From G963675935 sp963675935 (GTDB lineage: Bacteria > Planctomycetota > Planctomycetia > Pirellulales > Thermoguttaceae): a stretch of 64,000 nt of DNA. The stretch lies in contig CAXXPV010000001.1 of the NCBI GenBank assembly GCA_963675935.2, positions 62,001 through 126,000 on the forward strand, read 5' to 3'. Position 1 is the first letter of the stretch. The number at the start of each line of letters is the position of its first letter. Below the pieces are notes generated by a model. The model saw nothing but the letters and a program-made list of their open reading frames with translations, made no database searches and was not told where the DNA came from. Both the position numbers and the translations under genes were made by a program. Below, piece after piece: positions 24,262 to 33,185 of the stretch.

Positions 24262-25732
24262 GAACATCGAGGGGAAGATTCAAGACGCCAAGAACAAGCT
24301 CGAAGACGTTCGGTACGAAATTGCGGTGACTGCGAAGGCGTGTGCGATCCTAGACTCCAGTTCGATCCAGCTTGAGAGGCCGATCCCCGATCCCAACAAA
24401 GAAGAAAAGGACTGGAAGAACTCGGATGTCTTCGGCACATTTCAAGGCCAGCCCGTGCGAATCGAGGTAACGGTTCTCCACGAGAGCCTACCGCCTGCAA
24501 TACACGCCGAACTCGATGACCTTGTGAGGCTGGCGAAAATCGCATCCGGTTTTCAGGTCACCTTGCGTTCCATGCTTGTGGACATGGACTATGCCGAGCG
24601 AGTGCGTGCCCTCGTGGAGCTTCTGCACGAGAGTAATGTGGCATCTGGCGGTGAGACTGTTGAGATTGACGGTGTGCGTTTTGAATGGAAAGGGGGAGCC
24701 TATCGCTGCCCCCAGGAAACATCTCCCTTTGAGAGTGTCTGTTTTTATGAAGCGGACGAGTGCGCCAGTGCTGAAACACTGCGAGACATCATTCACCCTT
24801 GCTCTGTCCGACCTGTAACATCAAAATATGTTCTTGAGGACCATCCGAATCCGCCTGGGGTTGTCACTTCAGCCGATTTGCCGGACGCACCAACCCAGGT
24901 TCCCGTCAGCACGAAGGTTCACCAGATGCTTGATGGAAAACGACAACAGTGCGAAGACGGCGTAATCAACATCGTGGCTTTTGGGAACCCGCTTCCAATG
25001 CACGAACGTGAGGTAACAGACGCCATCTGCGGTTCCGAAGTCTGCATGGTCCCATTCTGGACTGACAAGAACGGTGTTCGCCACAACGGAAGGGCTATTC
25101 TCAAACGTGATTCCAAAGCCCCCTTCGTTCCTGCAACTAACCTTGCGAACGAGTATGATCGCATTCAATTCATCGAACCTTTTAAGAAGATGTCTGCCGT
25201 GTGGCATATTCGTCTCGGCGGGTATGCCAAGAGTAAGGTCATCCCGAACCCAAACGCCTCGTTTCCTGTGCCACGAGAGCTTGTAGAGGCGTTTTCTACC
25301 CCATCGCTGCCTCCATCGGAACTCCCTGGCAAACTGCCTGATGGCAGTACCCCATTCTTAAGGCCGCCTGACAACAGCGATGAGGAAGAAGACATAGTGT
25401 GGCCTGAGGTCGCCGAGAATTACGTCCAGGTGTGTGGGACGGTCGCCGAGGCCCGTTCTGTTCTCGCACAGTTGGAGCAGACTAGGCGTTCACTTGATGA
25501 GCTTCGGGAAGAAGTCGAACAACTGTGGTCGGAACCATCAGAGAAGGAGAATGGAACGAAGTTCATCTCGCCTACGGACGAAGAGATGGCAATGACGTTC
25601 GTGATTGATTGCGGCGGCTTTGAACAGGCGAAGGCGTGTTTAGAGGCATATATCGCGGAAATGCTGGGGAACCTCCTCCAGGACGAAGAAGGGGCTACTA
25701 CTGTGCAATTAACGTCTTCCGACAAAGCCTAG
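24262..25732 (+). CDS. 5'-truncated unknown protein, possible nuclease of a defence island
   Basis: The frame is open back across the IS3 junction (QNIEGKIQDAKNKLEDVRYE before the first possible start, GTG at 24326), so IS3 has removed the true N-terminus. About 490 residues remain. The N-terminal part contains SDVFGTFQGQPVRIEVTVLH, an Asp...Glu-x-Thr arrangement reminiscent of PD-(D/E)xK nuclease cores, though the usual Lys is replaced. The middle (KVHQMLDGKRQQCEDG, INIVAFGNPLP) also looks enzyme-like, and a coiled coil lies near residue 390. Without a promoter or start it may be dead. The stop codon lies at the edge of a MITE. Confidence 0.5.
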
Positions 25733-25836
25733 TGCTTTGTCACAGCATGATTTGGGGTTCGCCTAGATCGAAATGTCCCTTGTATTCAGGACAACAAACG
25801 AATCTACAACCCCAAAATCTTGAGTTGACACGGCAC
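25732..25836. mobile_element. 105-bp MITE derived from an IS630-type element
   Basis: Ends read inward start GTGCTTTGTCACAGCATGAT at the left and GTGCCGTGTCAACTCAAGAT at the right, and both run on to GGGGTT. The element is flanked by TA on both sides (25730-25731 and 25837-25838). No coding capacity. Size, TA duplication and the (CTA)GTGC start fit a MITE mobilised by an IS630/mariner transposase; the ends are not those of the IS630 copy at 11.3 kb. Confidence 0.75.
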
Positions 25837-25986
25837 TAGTTTCCAATTGTGCAACTGTAAAACAGATTCGCGTCCAAGTCGGCGACACGGGCATCTTTCC
25901 TTCGATGTTCCAGTGGCGGCTGGCCGGAGTACTGGCGCACAGAACAACTGAATAATCGTAAAGACGACCTCGGACTTGGTGGAGCC

Positions 25987-26220
25987 ATGTCCATACCCAG
26001 AACTAAACGCCTTCCTATCGAGATTGCACCGAACACGCCGTTAATCCGGCAGTGGCAGCTATTGGAGTGGCTTGCCTTGACGACCACCGAGGTCCGGGTT
26101 GGCCAAGCCGCCAAAGCCTTCGACGTTGACACGAAGACAATCCGCAGGGACTTGGTTCCCTTGAAGCACCTGGGCTTCGACCTCAAGGAAACCGTGGAAG
26201 GCCCTGGTCGGAGGGTGTGA
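25987..26220 (+). pseudogene. N-terminal fragment of a WYL/DeoR-type transcription regulator
   Basis: 77 residues carrying a winged helix-turn-helix (LIRQWQLLEWLALTTTEVRV, then GQAAKAFDVDTKTIRRDLVP), ending shortly after the segment where WYL regulators continue into their ligand-binding domain. A full member has about 320 residues. The sequence after the stop (26221-26420) shows no continuing frame. WYL regulators often control defence islands; this one stands directly upstream of Gabija but lacks its sensor. It could act as a bare DNA-binding domain or be dead. Confidence 0.55.
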
Positions 26221-26441
26221 CGGATCGACAAGCCGGTCAAGATGCCAAAGACGGTCAGACAGTAATATCGGTAGATAGCGGAACCTGTGTGTGCTCAGAT
26301 GGGTGGACGAGCTTGAGGATCGAGGATTTCGTGCCGATTTGCCAGCGTTTCAGATGCGGGTGCTGAGGAAGTTGAAGCCGAGGTAAGTATTGCAGCACTC
26401 GTGTTGGTACGGACATAGAGCTTTAAGGAGTTCAGCTTACC

Positions 26442-28370
26442 ATGTATGTCAAGAAGATCAGTATCACGAACTACCGCAACTTTGGTGAACCGGCCTTTGA
26501 GCTTTTACTGAAGCCATTCACACTGATACTCGGCGAGAACAACATCGGCAAGACGAACCTTCTGAATGCCCTGTGCCTCATTTTCTGGCAGGAACTTTCT
26601 GTCCCTCAATCACGCAACCTGCAACTCGACGATCTCAATTACGATACTGTCACTCGCTTTCGGAAACAGGTCGCAAATACCTCGCTCCCGCCCGACCAGG
26701 TTATCTTCCCTGAAGTCACCGTGAGTGTCATCCTGACTGATTTGAATGAAGACCAGGACGCCGTTGTCGGCGATTGGTTCTGCGACACCGAGTTGACCGA
26801 GGCCCAGATTACATATCGGTCTTCCTTGCGAGCCTCTTTTGACCGGACGAAATGGGTCGATGAACAGCGGCAACTGCTGGGCAAGTACACAACGTCGCCG
26901 AGCGCCCCTGGCACCTCGACCAATGGCGACACGTCACCCTCCTCGACGACGGCCCCCGGTAATGGAGCAACTCCCCTGTGGCAGCGAGTGGAGTTCCCGA
27001 TAGGCGAATATCGGTACTTGGTGTTTGGTGGTGGGCGACCAACAAACGAATGCGATTCGCACTTCCTTCGGATGCTCAAGGTCGAGTTGCTGGATGCCCT
27101 GAGAGACGCAAGGCAGGAACTAATTGCCAGCGGTGAGTACCGCCTTCTTTATCGGATTCTTCGCCAGGGGCATACTTCCCGATATGCCGACTTGAAGGAG
27201 CGGCTTTTGGACCTGGAGCAGTGTGTTCGCAACAACGATGCCCTTCGTGAAATCAAAGAGGACGTGGCAAAGCTTCTACAGCGTGTGTCTCTCCAGACAG
27301 CAGCGGGTGATAACAGCATCGACTTCCAGTTCTCCTCGCCGGATGCGGTGGAGCTACTGAAGAAGATTGGAATGATCTACGGGGCCAACCCAATCAACGT
27401 TGATCGAAATGGACTGGGCCGAAACAATCTTCTCTACATTTCGCTGGTTCTCTCGCAGGTCGCCAAGAATCAGCAAACTCCTGACGGGGCAACAAGCGAC
27501 AATCCAACATTCTTCCGGCTTATCGGTATCGAGGAACCAGAGGCTCACCTGCATCCCCATCTTCAAGATCACCTGGCACGCAACATCGAAACGATTCGTT
27601 CGGAGAACTCGGAGGCCATCCAACTTATTCTGAGTTCTCATTCAACACATGTGGCGGCAAAACTCAGCCTAGCGAATACGGTAGTCCTCTTCACGGATTC
27701 CACGACAGGCCGGATTTGCTCCCACCATATTCTTGATGGGATCGACGCCAAGAAGGAGGAGGAGTCCATACGGTTTCTCAGCTTATACTTAGATGCGACG
27801 AAAGCGAGGATGTTCTTCTCTCGCCGATTGATTCTCGTAGAAGGCATTTCCGAGCAAACACTGATTCCCCGGTTCTTTCATCTTCACAAGGGAGATGGTC
27901 TGGAACGGTACGGGGCAACGATTCTCAACGTAAACGGTGTAGCATTCAAGCATTTTCTGAAGATCGTCAAGAACGGCTACTTCCTCAAGTGCAGCGTGCT
28001 AACTGACCGGGACACTGGGAGAAAGACGGAGCAAAGGGCGACGGATTTGAAGACGGATTTCGACGATGGCAATGTGATCCATGTGGCCATTAGCCAGTGT
28101 GCCACGTTTGAAAGAGACTTGATTGATGCAAACAAGTGCGGGCCAGGCAAGACCATTCTGCTCGACGCCCTCACGGATACACGGCCACAACTTGGCAAAG
28201 GCGTGTCCGATGACTGCCAGAACTGCGATATTGATGTGGACAGATTCTTCGACGCAATCGAGGACTACAAGGCAGAATTTGCTTTCAACCTTTCCAGGCG
28301 AATTGACATGGGAGCAACGGCCGTCGTGATTCCCGACTACATACGGAACGCATTCGCATTCGTGGTCTAA
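26442..28370 (+). CDS. gajA: Gabija defence protein GajA (ATPase-TOPRIM nuclease)
   Basis: 642 residues from an ATG preceded by AAGGAG. The N-terminal ABC/SMC-like ATPase domain has Walker A GENNIGKTNLL at residues 31-41, and Walker B/signature GIEEPEAHLHPHLQ near 361. The C-terminal TOPRIM domain has the conserved Glu in LILVEGISEQ (near 463) and the D-x-D in VLTDRDTGR (near 521). This is the OLD-family layout of GajA, a DNA nickase held off by nucleotides and released on phage infection. The gene is followed after 1 base by gajB, the canonical pair. No truncation is visible. Confidence 0.88.
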   Translation: MYVKKISITNYRNFGEPAFELLLKPFTLILGENNIGKTNLLNALCLIFWQELSVPQSRNLQLDDLNYDTVTRFRKQVANTSLPPDQVIFPEVTVSVILTDLNEDQDAVVGDWFCDTELTEAQITYRSSLRASFDRTKWVDEQRQLLGKYTTSPSAPGTSTNGDTSPSSTTAPGNGATPLWQRVEFPIGEYRYLVFGGGRPTNECDSHFLRMLKVELLDALRDARQELIASGEYRLLYRILRQGHTSRYADLKERLLDLEQCVRNNDALREIKEDVAKLLQRVSLQTAAGDNSIDFQFSSPDAVELLKKIGMIYGANPINVDRNGLGRNNLLYISLVLSQVAKNQQTPDGATSDNPTFFRLIGIEEPEAHLHPHLQDHLARNIETIRSENSEAIQLILSSHSTHVAAKLSLANTVVLFTDSTTGRICSHHILDGIDAKKEEESIRFLSLYLDATKARMFFSRRLILVEGISEQTLIPRFFHLHKGDGLERYGATILNVNGVAFKHFLKIVKNGYFLKCSVLTDRDTGRKTEQRATDLKTDFDDGNVIHVAISQCATFERDLIDANKCGPGKTILLDALTDTRPQLGKGVSDDCQNCDIDVDRFFDAIEDYKAEFAFNLSRRIDMGATAVVIPDYIRNAFAFVV

Positions 28371-28371
28371 A

Positions 28372-29895
28372 ATGGCGAAGAAGACACAAACGCTAAAGCC
28401 GAAAGTGGTGATTGCTGGCCCTGGTGCAGGCAAGACCCACAACATGGTACAGGAAATAGCAGCCTGTGTGCCACGGCTTCATCCATGTCGCTTTCTCGCT
28501 GCGATCACGTACACGAACGCTGCCGCCGAGCTAATCCGCACTAGGCTAGGCCAAAGGATGCACCCGCCTCGGAACATTTTCGTCGGCACAATCCATGCTT
28601 TCCTCAACAGATTCGTGCTAAGTCCATACGCCACGCTCTTGGGGGAACTCCCCGATGAGAAGCTGTTCATGGCGGTTGACATTGATTTGCCCAAGACAGG
28701 AAAGAAGGCCACTCCGGCAACGAAAGCCATTATCCGAAACAAAATCATCGGTTCCTTGTTGAAAAAGGGCGTCGTGCCCTACGAGCAAATGGTGGCGATT
28801 TCCGCAGACCTTGTTGACAGACCCACCGTTCGGTCGGCCTTGGGCAGGCGACTTCAGTTTCTCTTCGTGGACGAGTTTCAAGATGTGGATATAACCCAGC
28901 TTCGAGTATTTGAGGCGGTTCGCAAGGAGGGGAAAACCACCTTCTTCGCTGTCGGCGACCCGGAGCAATATATCTCTAGTTTCACCTATGGGCAGCGAGG
29001 CGTAGCGGCCCCGAAGTATCTAAAGATTCCCTTTTTTCGCTTTGCCGAGAAGGCCCAACGTTCCAACATTTGCGGCAATCGCCGGTCTTGCGTCGAAATT
29101 GTCAAATTCTTGAATCAGTTTCACACGCATTTGGATCAGGAGTCGCTCCAGGGGGCGAGGGGGACGCCAAGGGTCTTTTTCCTGCGGGAGACCTCCTTAT
29201 CAGAAATCATAGAGCGGTTTCGGGCCGTCTCCGACGACGAACACGACGACGAGAAGCCAATCCAACGACTTTACCTTGGTCTGGCCAATGCAACGTTCGA
29301 TGAAGTACGTGAACAATACGGCCTTGTTTCCGTGTGCAATAACGGAGTCGTCGAAAGGTCCGTCCTTGCTGAGACACTTGAGTTCATTTCAAAGGCTTTC
29401 GGTGTCAGCCAACGCCGATTCCGGGAGAATCATGGGCTTCATATCATCGCATGGCGAAAGATCGGTCTTCGAGTGTTGTGGGCTATTCGCAGGGGCTACA
29501 TCGAATCGGAAGAATCCATCAGACGTGTCGTTGCCAAAGAACTGAAACTGCCATCGCATGACGTAGACCGCCCGATGCTTGACTCCGAGGTGCAAGTCTT
29601 TCTCAATGCGGTACGCCGGAATTCATCGGCCACGGACAGTGAGCGTTGTTCGTCGATTCATAAGGCAAAGGGGTTGGAAGGTGATGCAGTGCTTGTTGTC
29701 GCCAGAACAGTCTCGGAACTGCGCAAGTGGGTTCAGACGGATTCATCCAGTCGGGCGACAGAGGGCAATGACGCCTGCCGAGTGGGGTATGTGGCGTTCA
29801 GCAGAGCAAAGGAAGTGTTGTGTATCGCTTGTAAGCAGCCCATTGATGATAGCATGAGGAAACTGCTGGTGTCGCTCGGCGTTTCGGTCGTATAG
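28372..29895 (+). CDS. gajB: Gabija defence protein GajB (UvrD-like helicase)
   Basis: 507 residues of an SF1A helicase. Walker A is AGPGAGKTHNM (residues 14-24), motif II DEFQDVD near 167, motif III-like GDPEQYISSF near 200, motif V SIHKAKGLEGDAV near 428, and motif VI YVAFSRAKEVL near 472. The short length, lacking large 1B/2B insertions of UvrD, matches GajB. It follows gajA after a single base, so the two are co-translated. GajB senses DNA ends and hydrolyses nucleotides, which activates GajA in the published Bacillus system. Confidence 0.87.
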   Translation: MAKKTQTLKPKVVIAGPGAGKTHNMVQEIAACVPRLHPCRFLAAITYTNAAAELIRTRLGQRMHPPRNIFVGTIHAFLNRFVLSPYATLLGELPDEKLFMAVDIDLPKTGKKATPATKAIIRNKIIGSLLKKGVVPYEQMVAISADLVDRPTVRSALGRRLQFLFVDEFQDVDITQLRVFEAVRKEGKTTFFAVGDPEQYISSFTYGQRGVAAPKYLKIPFFRFAEKAQRSNICGNRRSCVEIVKFLNQFHTHLDQESLQGARGTPRVFFLRETSLSEIIERFRAVSDDEHDDEKPIQRLYLGLANATFDEVREQYGLVSVCNNGVVERSVLAETLEFISKAFGVSQRRFRENHGLHIIAWRKIGLRVLWAIRRGYIESEESIRRVVAKELKLPSHDVDRPMLDSEVQVFLNAVRRNSSATDSERCSSIHKAKGLEGDAVLVVARTVSELRKWVQTDSSSRATEGNDACRVGYVAFSRAKEVLCIACKQPIDDSMRKLLVSLGVSVV

Positions 29896-29960
29896 AAAAG
29901 CGAGATTAGTGGTGGCCTCCGGCACACACCATCCAATCTTGCAGTATTAAGGACGATCTG

Positions 29961-30656
29961 ATGAGCAAAGCAAAGAGACCGGTCTATCAGGATGGCTTTG
30001 GAAGAGTCCACAACAGCCTGTTCCGCCCTGGCCCCAACATGAAGCTGAATGCCTGCGTTGGTAAAAATGGCGGTCCGGCAGGGTTCGACCGGTATGCAGG
30101 CGGTTACTTCGAGGCTGGAAAACGGCTTGTTAAGAGCTTACAGGAAGACCCCTGGGACGTTGACAGCCTGATCTACCCCCTGGTAATGGTCTATCGCCAC
30201 GGAATCGAAACAGCACTAAAACACTTGGGAAAGATGCTTCCGTTTGTCTGCGATGAGACCGCCGAAATCAAACTCACTCACAGGTTGATGGACAACTGGA
30301 AACTGGTTCGTCGGTGCATGGAGAAGCTTGGCGAAGACCCCAAAGGGCTTTCGCAAATCGAGAGCAAGTTGAAGGAACTCTTGCAGATCGATCCGAACGG
30401 TGAGACGTTCCGATACCCGGAAGCCAAAGACGGGACTCCTCATCTCCAAGACACCAGCCTCATCAATGTGGAAGTGTTCGGCGAGGAAATGGCATTCCTC
30501 GCCCAATTCTTCGAGGGTTCCTGCTATTGGGCAGACCACTTGCTTGAGTACAAGTGCGAAGCAGTCCAAGATGAACGAGCGGCAGAGAAAGAGATGCTTG
30601 ATTACTACGGGTGGGATTGCCCGAGTGGGAGCAATGACAGACCGTGGATTTGGTGA
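29961..30656 (+). CDS. HEPN-like protein of unknown function downstream of Gabija
   Basis: 231 residues, 65 bases after gajB. The all-helical body with a central RHGIETALKHLGK, LTHRLMDNWKLVRRCM and FRYPEAKDG segments resembles HEPN-fold proteins, where an Arg and a His close to a helix end form an RNase site. An exact R-x4-6-H motif is not obvious. The gene has its own ATG without a strong site. As a third gene behind Gabija it may be an accessory effector or an independent cargo gene. Not a family I can name. Confidence 0.5.
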   Translation: MSKAKRPVYQDGFGRVHNSLFRPGPNMKLNACVGKNGGPAGFDRYAGGYFEAGKRLVKSLQEDPWDVDSLIYPLVMVYRHGIETALKHLGKMLPFVCDETAEIKLTHRLMDNWKLVRRCMEKLGEDPKGLSQIESKLKELLQIDPNGETFRYPEAKDGTPHLQDTSLINVEVFGEEMAFLAQFFEGSCYWADHLLEYKCEAVQDERAAEKEMLDYYGWDCPSGSNDRPWIW

Positions 30657-30923
30657 CGATGAATCAACATCGGGTCAAAAAGAATGGATGACCAACATGA
30701 CTCGTCGTGAACAACCCACATCCGATAACAAAGTTGGCTCAAAACCAAGATAGTGTCTGTCAATATGCTGCAAAATGAAGAAGGGCGAGAAGTGGTTTTG
30801 TGTCACAATTGCCAACAACGTCACAAAAGCCGCTGTTGTGCAAAATGGCCTCGATCACAAGCTGCCCCTCTTGCGGAATAGCCCTATCCACGGGAAAATG
30901 GTCTCCATCGAGAATCACTCCTT

Positions 30924-31802
30924 ATGAAAACCACTCTCCCAAAACGCTCCGAGCATGTCGCCGAACAGCTTGCTGCCATCACGAACGTGATTCGTGAGTT
31001 GGTGGGCGACGATTTGGCTATGGTGATCCTTTTTGGGTCGTTTGCAAGAGGGGATTGGGTGCATGATCGTTACGTCGAAAACGATGTTGTCTACGAGTAC
31101 AAGAGCGATTTCGACTTGCTGGTTGTGACCGAGGATCGTGCCCACGCCACAGTGGATGGAGAATTCCGATTGTGCGAGGCGATCGACCGGCGGCTTCGGA
31201 AACAGGGACTCGACCGGCCGAGTTCGTCGGTGATCGTCGAAGACATTGAGCATTTGAACAAAGACCTTCGGCGCGGCAGCTATTTTTTCACCGACATCAG
31301 AAACGAGGGGATATTGTTGTATGATAGCGCCCGCCACATGCTGGCCGAGGCGGGACCGATTGATCCGGTGGAAAGCCAGCAGTATGCCCAAGAAGATTAC
31401 CAGCACTGGTATACCAGCGCGTGCGAGTTTGTGGACAACTACCAATTCAATCTGGATCAAGGCCGCCTCAGCAACGCTGCCTTCCAGCTTCATCAAGCCA
31501 CGGAACGGTTCTTGAGCGCCGTTGTTCTGACGTTTGCTCGCTACAGGCCAAAGACGCACGACATCGAGAAGCTGGATCGGCAGGCCAGCAATCTGCATGC
31601 TGACTTTTTCACCGTGTTTCCCCGTGGCAACGAACAGCAGAAGCGGTGTTTCGATCTCTTGAAGAAGGCTTACATCGACGCTCGCTACAACCATGATTTT
31701 GCAATCACCAAGGAGGAACTCGAATATCTTGCCGGTCGCGTGCGGAAGCTGCAGGAGTTGACCAAGCGGATTTGTGAAGAGAAGATCGCGGGCATGGTAT
31801 AG
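30924..31802 (+). CDS. nucleotidyltransferase (MNT)-HEPN fusion protein
   Basis: 292 residues. The N-terminal minimal nucleotidyltransferase has GSFARGDW (residues 38-45) and SDFDLLVV (near 61), the G-S-x(n)-D-x-D core of the pol-beta superfamily. The C-terminal half (from about residue 155) is a HEPN domain with FARYRPKTHDIEKLDRQ, containing an R-x4-6-H-like motif, and a later KKAYIDARYNHDF. In two-gene HEPN/MNT toxin-antitoxin systems the MNT AMPylates the HEPN RNase and silences it. Here both lie in one chain, so regulation would be intramolecular. No Shine-Dalgarno is obvious. Confidence 0.75.
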   Translation: MKTTLPKRSEHVAEQLAAITNVIRELVGDDLAMVILFGSFARGDWVHDRYVENDVVYEYKSDFDLLVVTEDRAHATVDGEFRLCEAIDRRLRKQGLDRPSSSVIVEDIEHLNKDLRRGSYFFTDIRNEGILLYDSARHMLAEAGPIDPVESQQYAQEDYQHWYTSACEFVDNYQFNLDQGRLSNAAFQLHQATERFLSAVVLTFARYRPKTHDIEKLDRQASNLHADFFTVFPRGNEQQKRCFDLLKKAYIDARYNHDFAITKEELEYLAGRVRKLQELTKRICEEKIAGMV

Positions 31803-32030
31803 GCTGCCGCGTCAGTCGTTGGATTTTACGACCAACCAGATTCGATAGGGCAGGCCCGGCTTGGCTGCCGAAAAAATCGACATGGGCCATTAAATTGACC
31901 CCACCCTCCCTGTCGGATGGTGTTTTGCGTCGATTCTAAGGGGCTTGGCGTCGTTTCTGTTGCACGAATAACGGCAATGAACGTCGATATGTCGGCGCAA
32001 GCGACGCAACAGAAGGACAAAGAGGGGCGT

Positions 32031-32636
32031 TTACGCCGATGCAAAACGGCCAAGAACGCGGTAGATTGTCGGGCGAGAAAGCCCAACGACGCGGGAGATT
32101 TCAGAGATTCCCTTGCCTTGGTCATGCAATAGCTTGATTGTCCGTTCCTTCTCTTCCGTGAGGGTCACGCGCCGACCGGGTTTGCCACCACCCCAAGTCT
32201 TTCCGGCGGCACGCGCGGCGGCTTGACCGGCAAGGATGCGTTCCGCCCTCACTTCCGTCTCGAATTGGGCTACACTGGCAAGCACGTTTGCCATGAGTCT
32301 GCCGGCCGGGGTCGAAAGGTCAAGCCCGTCTTTCAACGAAACAAGATTGACTTTCCGCTCTTGGAGGTCGGAAAACAGACTGGTCAACCCTTTTGCCGTT
32401 CTGCCAAGCCGGTCGATACGCCAACAGACAACGGCCGAGACTTCCCCTGTCTGAATGTCCGATTCCAGGGCACGCCAACCCGGTCGGTCCATCGTCTTGC
32501 CCGTGAAACGGTCACGATACCATCGGATGGGCTGGTCTTGTGCGGCGGCCCATCGTTCCAGGTCGGGCAATTGACTGCGAACGTCTTGGCCGTTGCGCTT
32601 ACTGACCCGGCAATAAATGGCGACGTGTTGCATCAT
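32031..32636 (-). CDS. serine recombinase (resolvase/invertase family)
   Basis: 201 residues. The catalytic Ser is in AIYCRVSKRNG near residue 11, the conserved Arg in CWRIDRLGRTAKGL near 72-77, and the C-terminal resolvase HTH is GISEISRVVGLSRPTIYRVL. The size is that of Tn3-type resolvases and DNA invertases. It is the last gene of a minus-strand operon of unknown small proteins and was probably the recombinase of a separate small mobile unit. The inverted IS3 copies are not its substrate by sequence. Likely active. Confidence 0.88.
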   Translation of the reverse strand: MMQHVAIYCRVSKRNGQDVRSQLPDLERWAAAQDQPIRWYRDRFTGKTMDRPGWRALESDIQTGEVSAVVCWRIDRLGRTAKGLTSLFSDLQERKVNLVSLKDGLDLSTPAGRLMANVLASVAQFETEVRAERILAGQAAARAAGKTWGGGKPGRRVTLTEEKERTIKLLHDQGKGISEISRVVGLSRPTIYRVLGRFASA

Positions 32637-32680
32637 TGGTTCTATAGCCTGTTGTTGACAACGAAATTGCACGTAAGTCG

Positions 32681-32857
32681 TTATGCGGCGGGGCGGATTC
32701 GCGCGAGTAATGGGACTTTACAGTTTTCGGGCGGCTTGGCTTTCCATTGGTTCACGTCGGGGACTTGCACCGTGTAGGAATAGACAAGCATTTTTTGGGG
32801 ATAGAGGGATGCGGCGAATTCCAACCAGTCGGCGCGAACGAAAGCAATTTCTTTCAT
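32681..32857 (-). CDS. 58-residue unknown protein upstream of the serine recombinase
   Basis: A short gene whose ATG overlaps the stop of the 106-aa gene as ATGA, evidence that it is translated. The protein begins MKEIAFVRADWLEFAASLYP and ends in Leu-Ala-Arg-Ile-Arg-Pro-Ala-Ala. It lies 44 bases before the recombinase start. No motif recognised. Confidence 0.55.
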   Translation of the reverse strand: MKEIAFVRADWLEFAASLYPQKMLVYSYTVQVPDVNQWKAKPPENCKVPLLARIRPAA

Positions 32858-33174
32858 GGCACCACCTTGACGCCCAATTCCGCCAACATGTCGGCCAGTG
32901 TGTTGCTTTCCTCTTGGAAAACGGATTCCAAGTAGTCCTCGTCACTGTCCGATTCGATTCCCCATAGGCCGGGGCTTTCGATCTTGACTAGGATTCGATC
33001 CGCGCCGAAGGGAATGGGCAATTCGACGGCGGCGCGAATCGCAACGAATTCAAATGCCCCTTGCCGGTATTGCTCTTGCCGATCCTCAAAACCCTCTTGC
33101 TCCAGATATGAGGTATCCGGGCAATCGTCGGGCGTGGTTCGGCGGCTAAAATCACGTTTCGATATGGTAATCAT
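32854..33174 (-). CDS. unknown acidic protein of the recombinase operon
   Basis: 106 residues from the ATG at 33174, which lies 11 bases after the stop of the 291-aa gene and follows a GAGGGCACC site. The protein is acidic, especially near GLWGIESDSDEDYLES, with no Cys or membrane segment. It is coupled by ATGA to the next small gene. The family resembles short acidic proteins seen in broad-host-range phage and plasmid operons, but I cannot assign it. It could be an inhibitor or accessory factor. Confidence 0.55.
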   Translation of the reverse strand: MITISKRDFSRRTTPDDCPDTSYLEQEGFEDRQEQYRQGAFEFVAIRAAVELPIPFGADRILVKIESPGLWGIESDSDEDYLESVFQEESNTLADMLAELGVKVVP

Positions 33175-33185
33175 TGGTGCCCTCG

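Noticed and set aside
30800..30997. A 65-codon frame with a CPSCG motif before the MNT-HEPN gene
   Set aside because: It overlaps the start of the MNT-HEPN gene in another frame, lacks a ribosome site, and has only one Cys pair in its short ribbon-like part; too weak to call.
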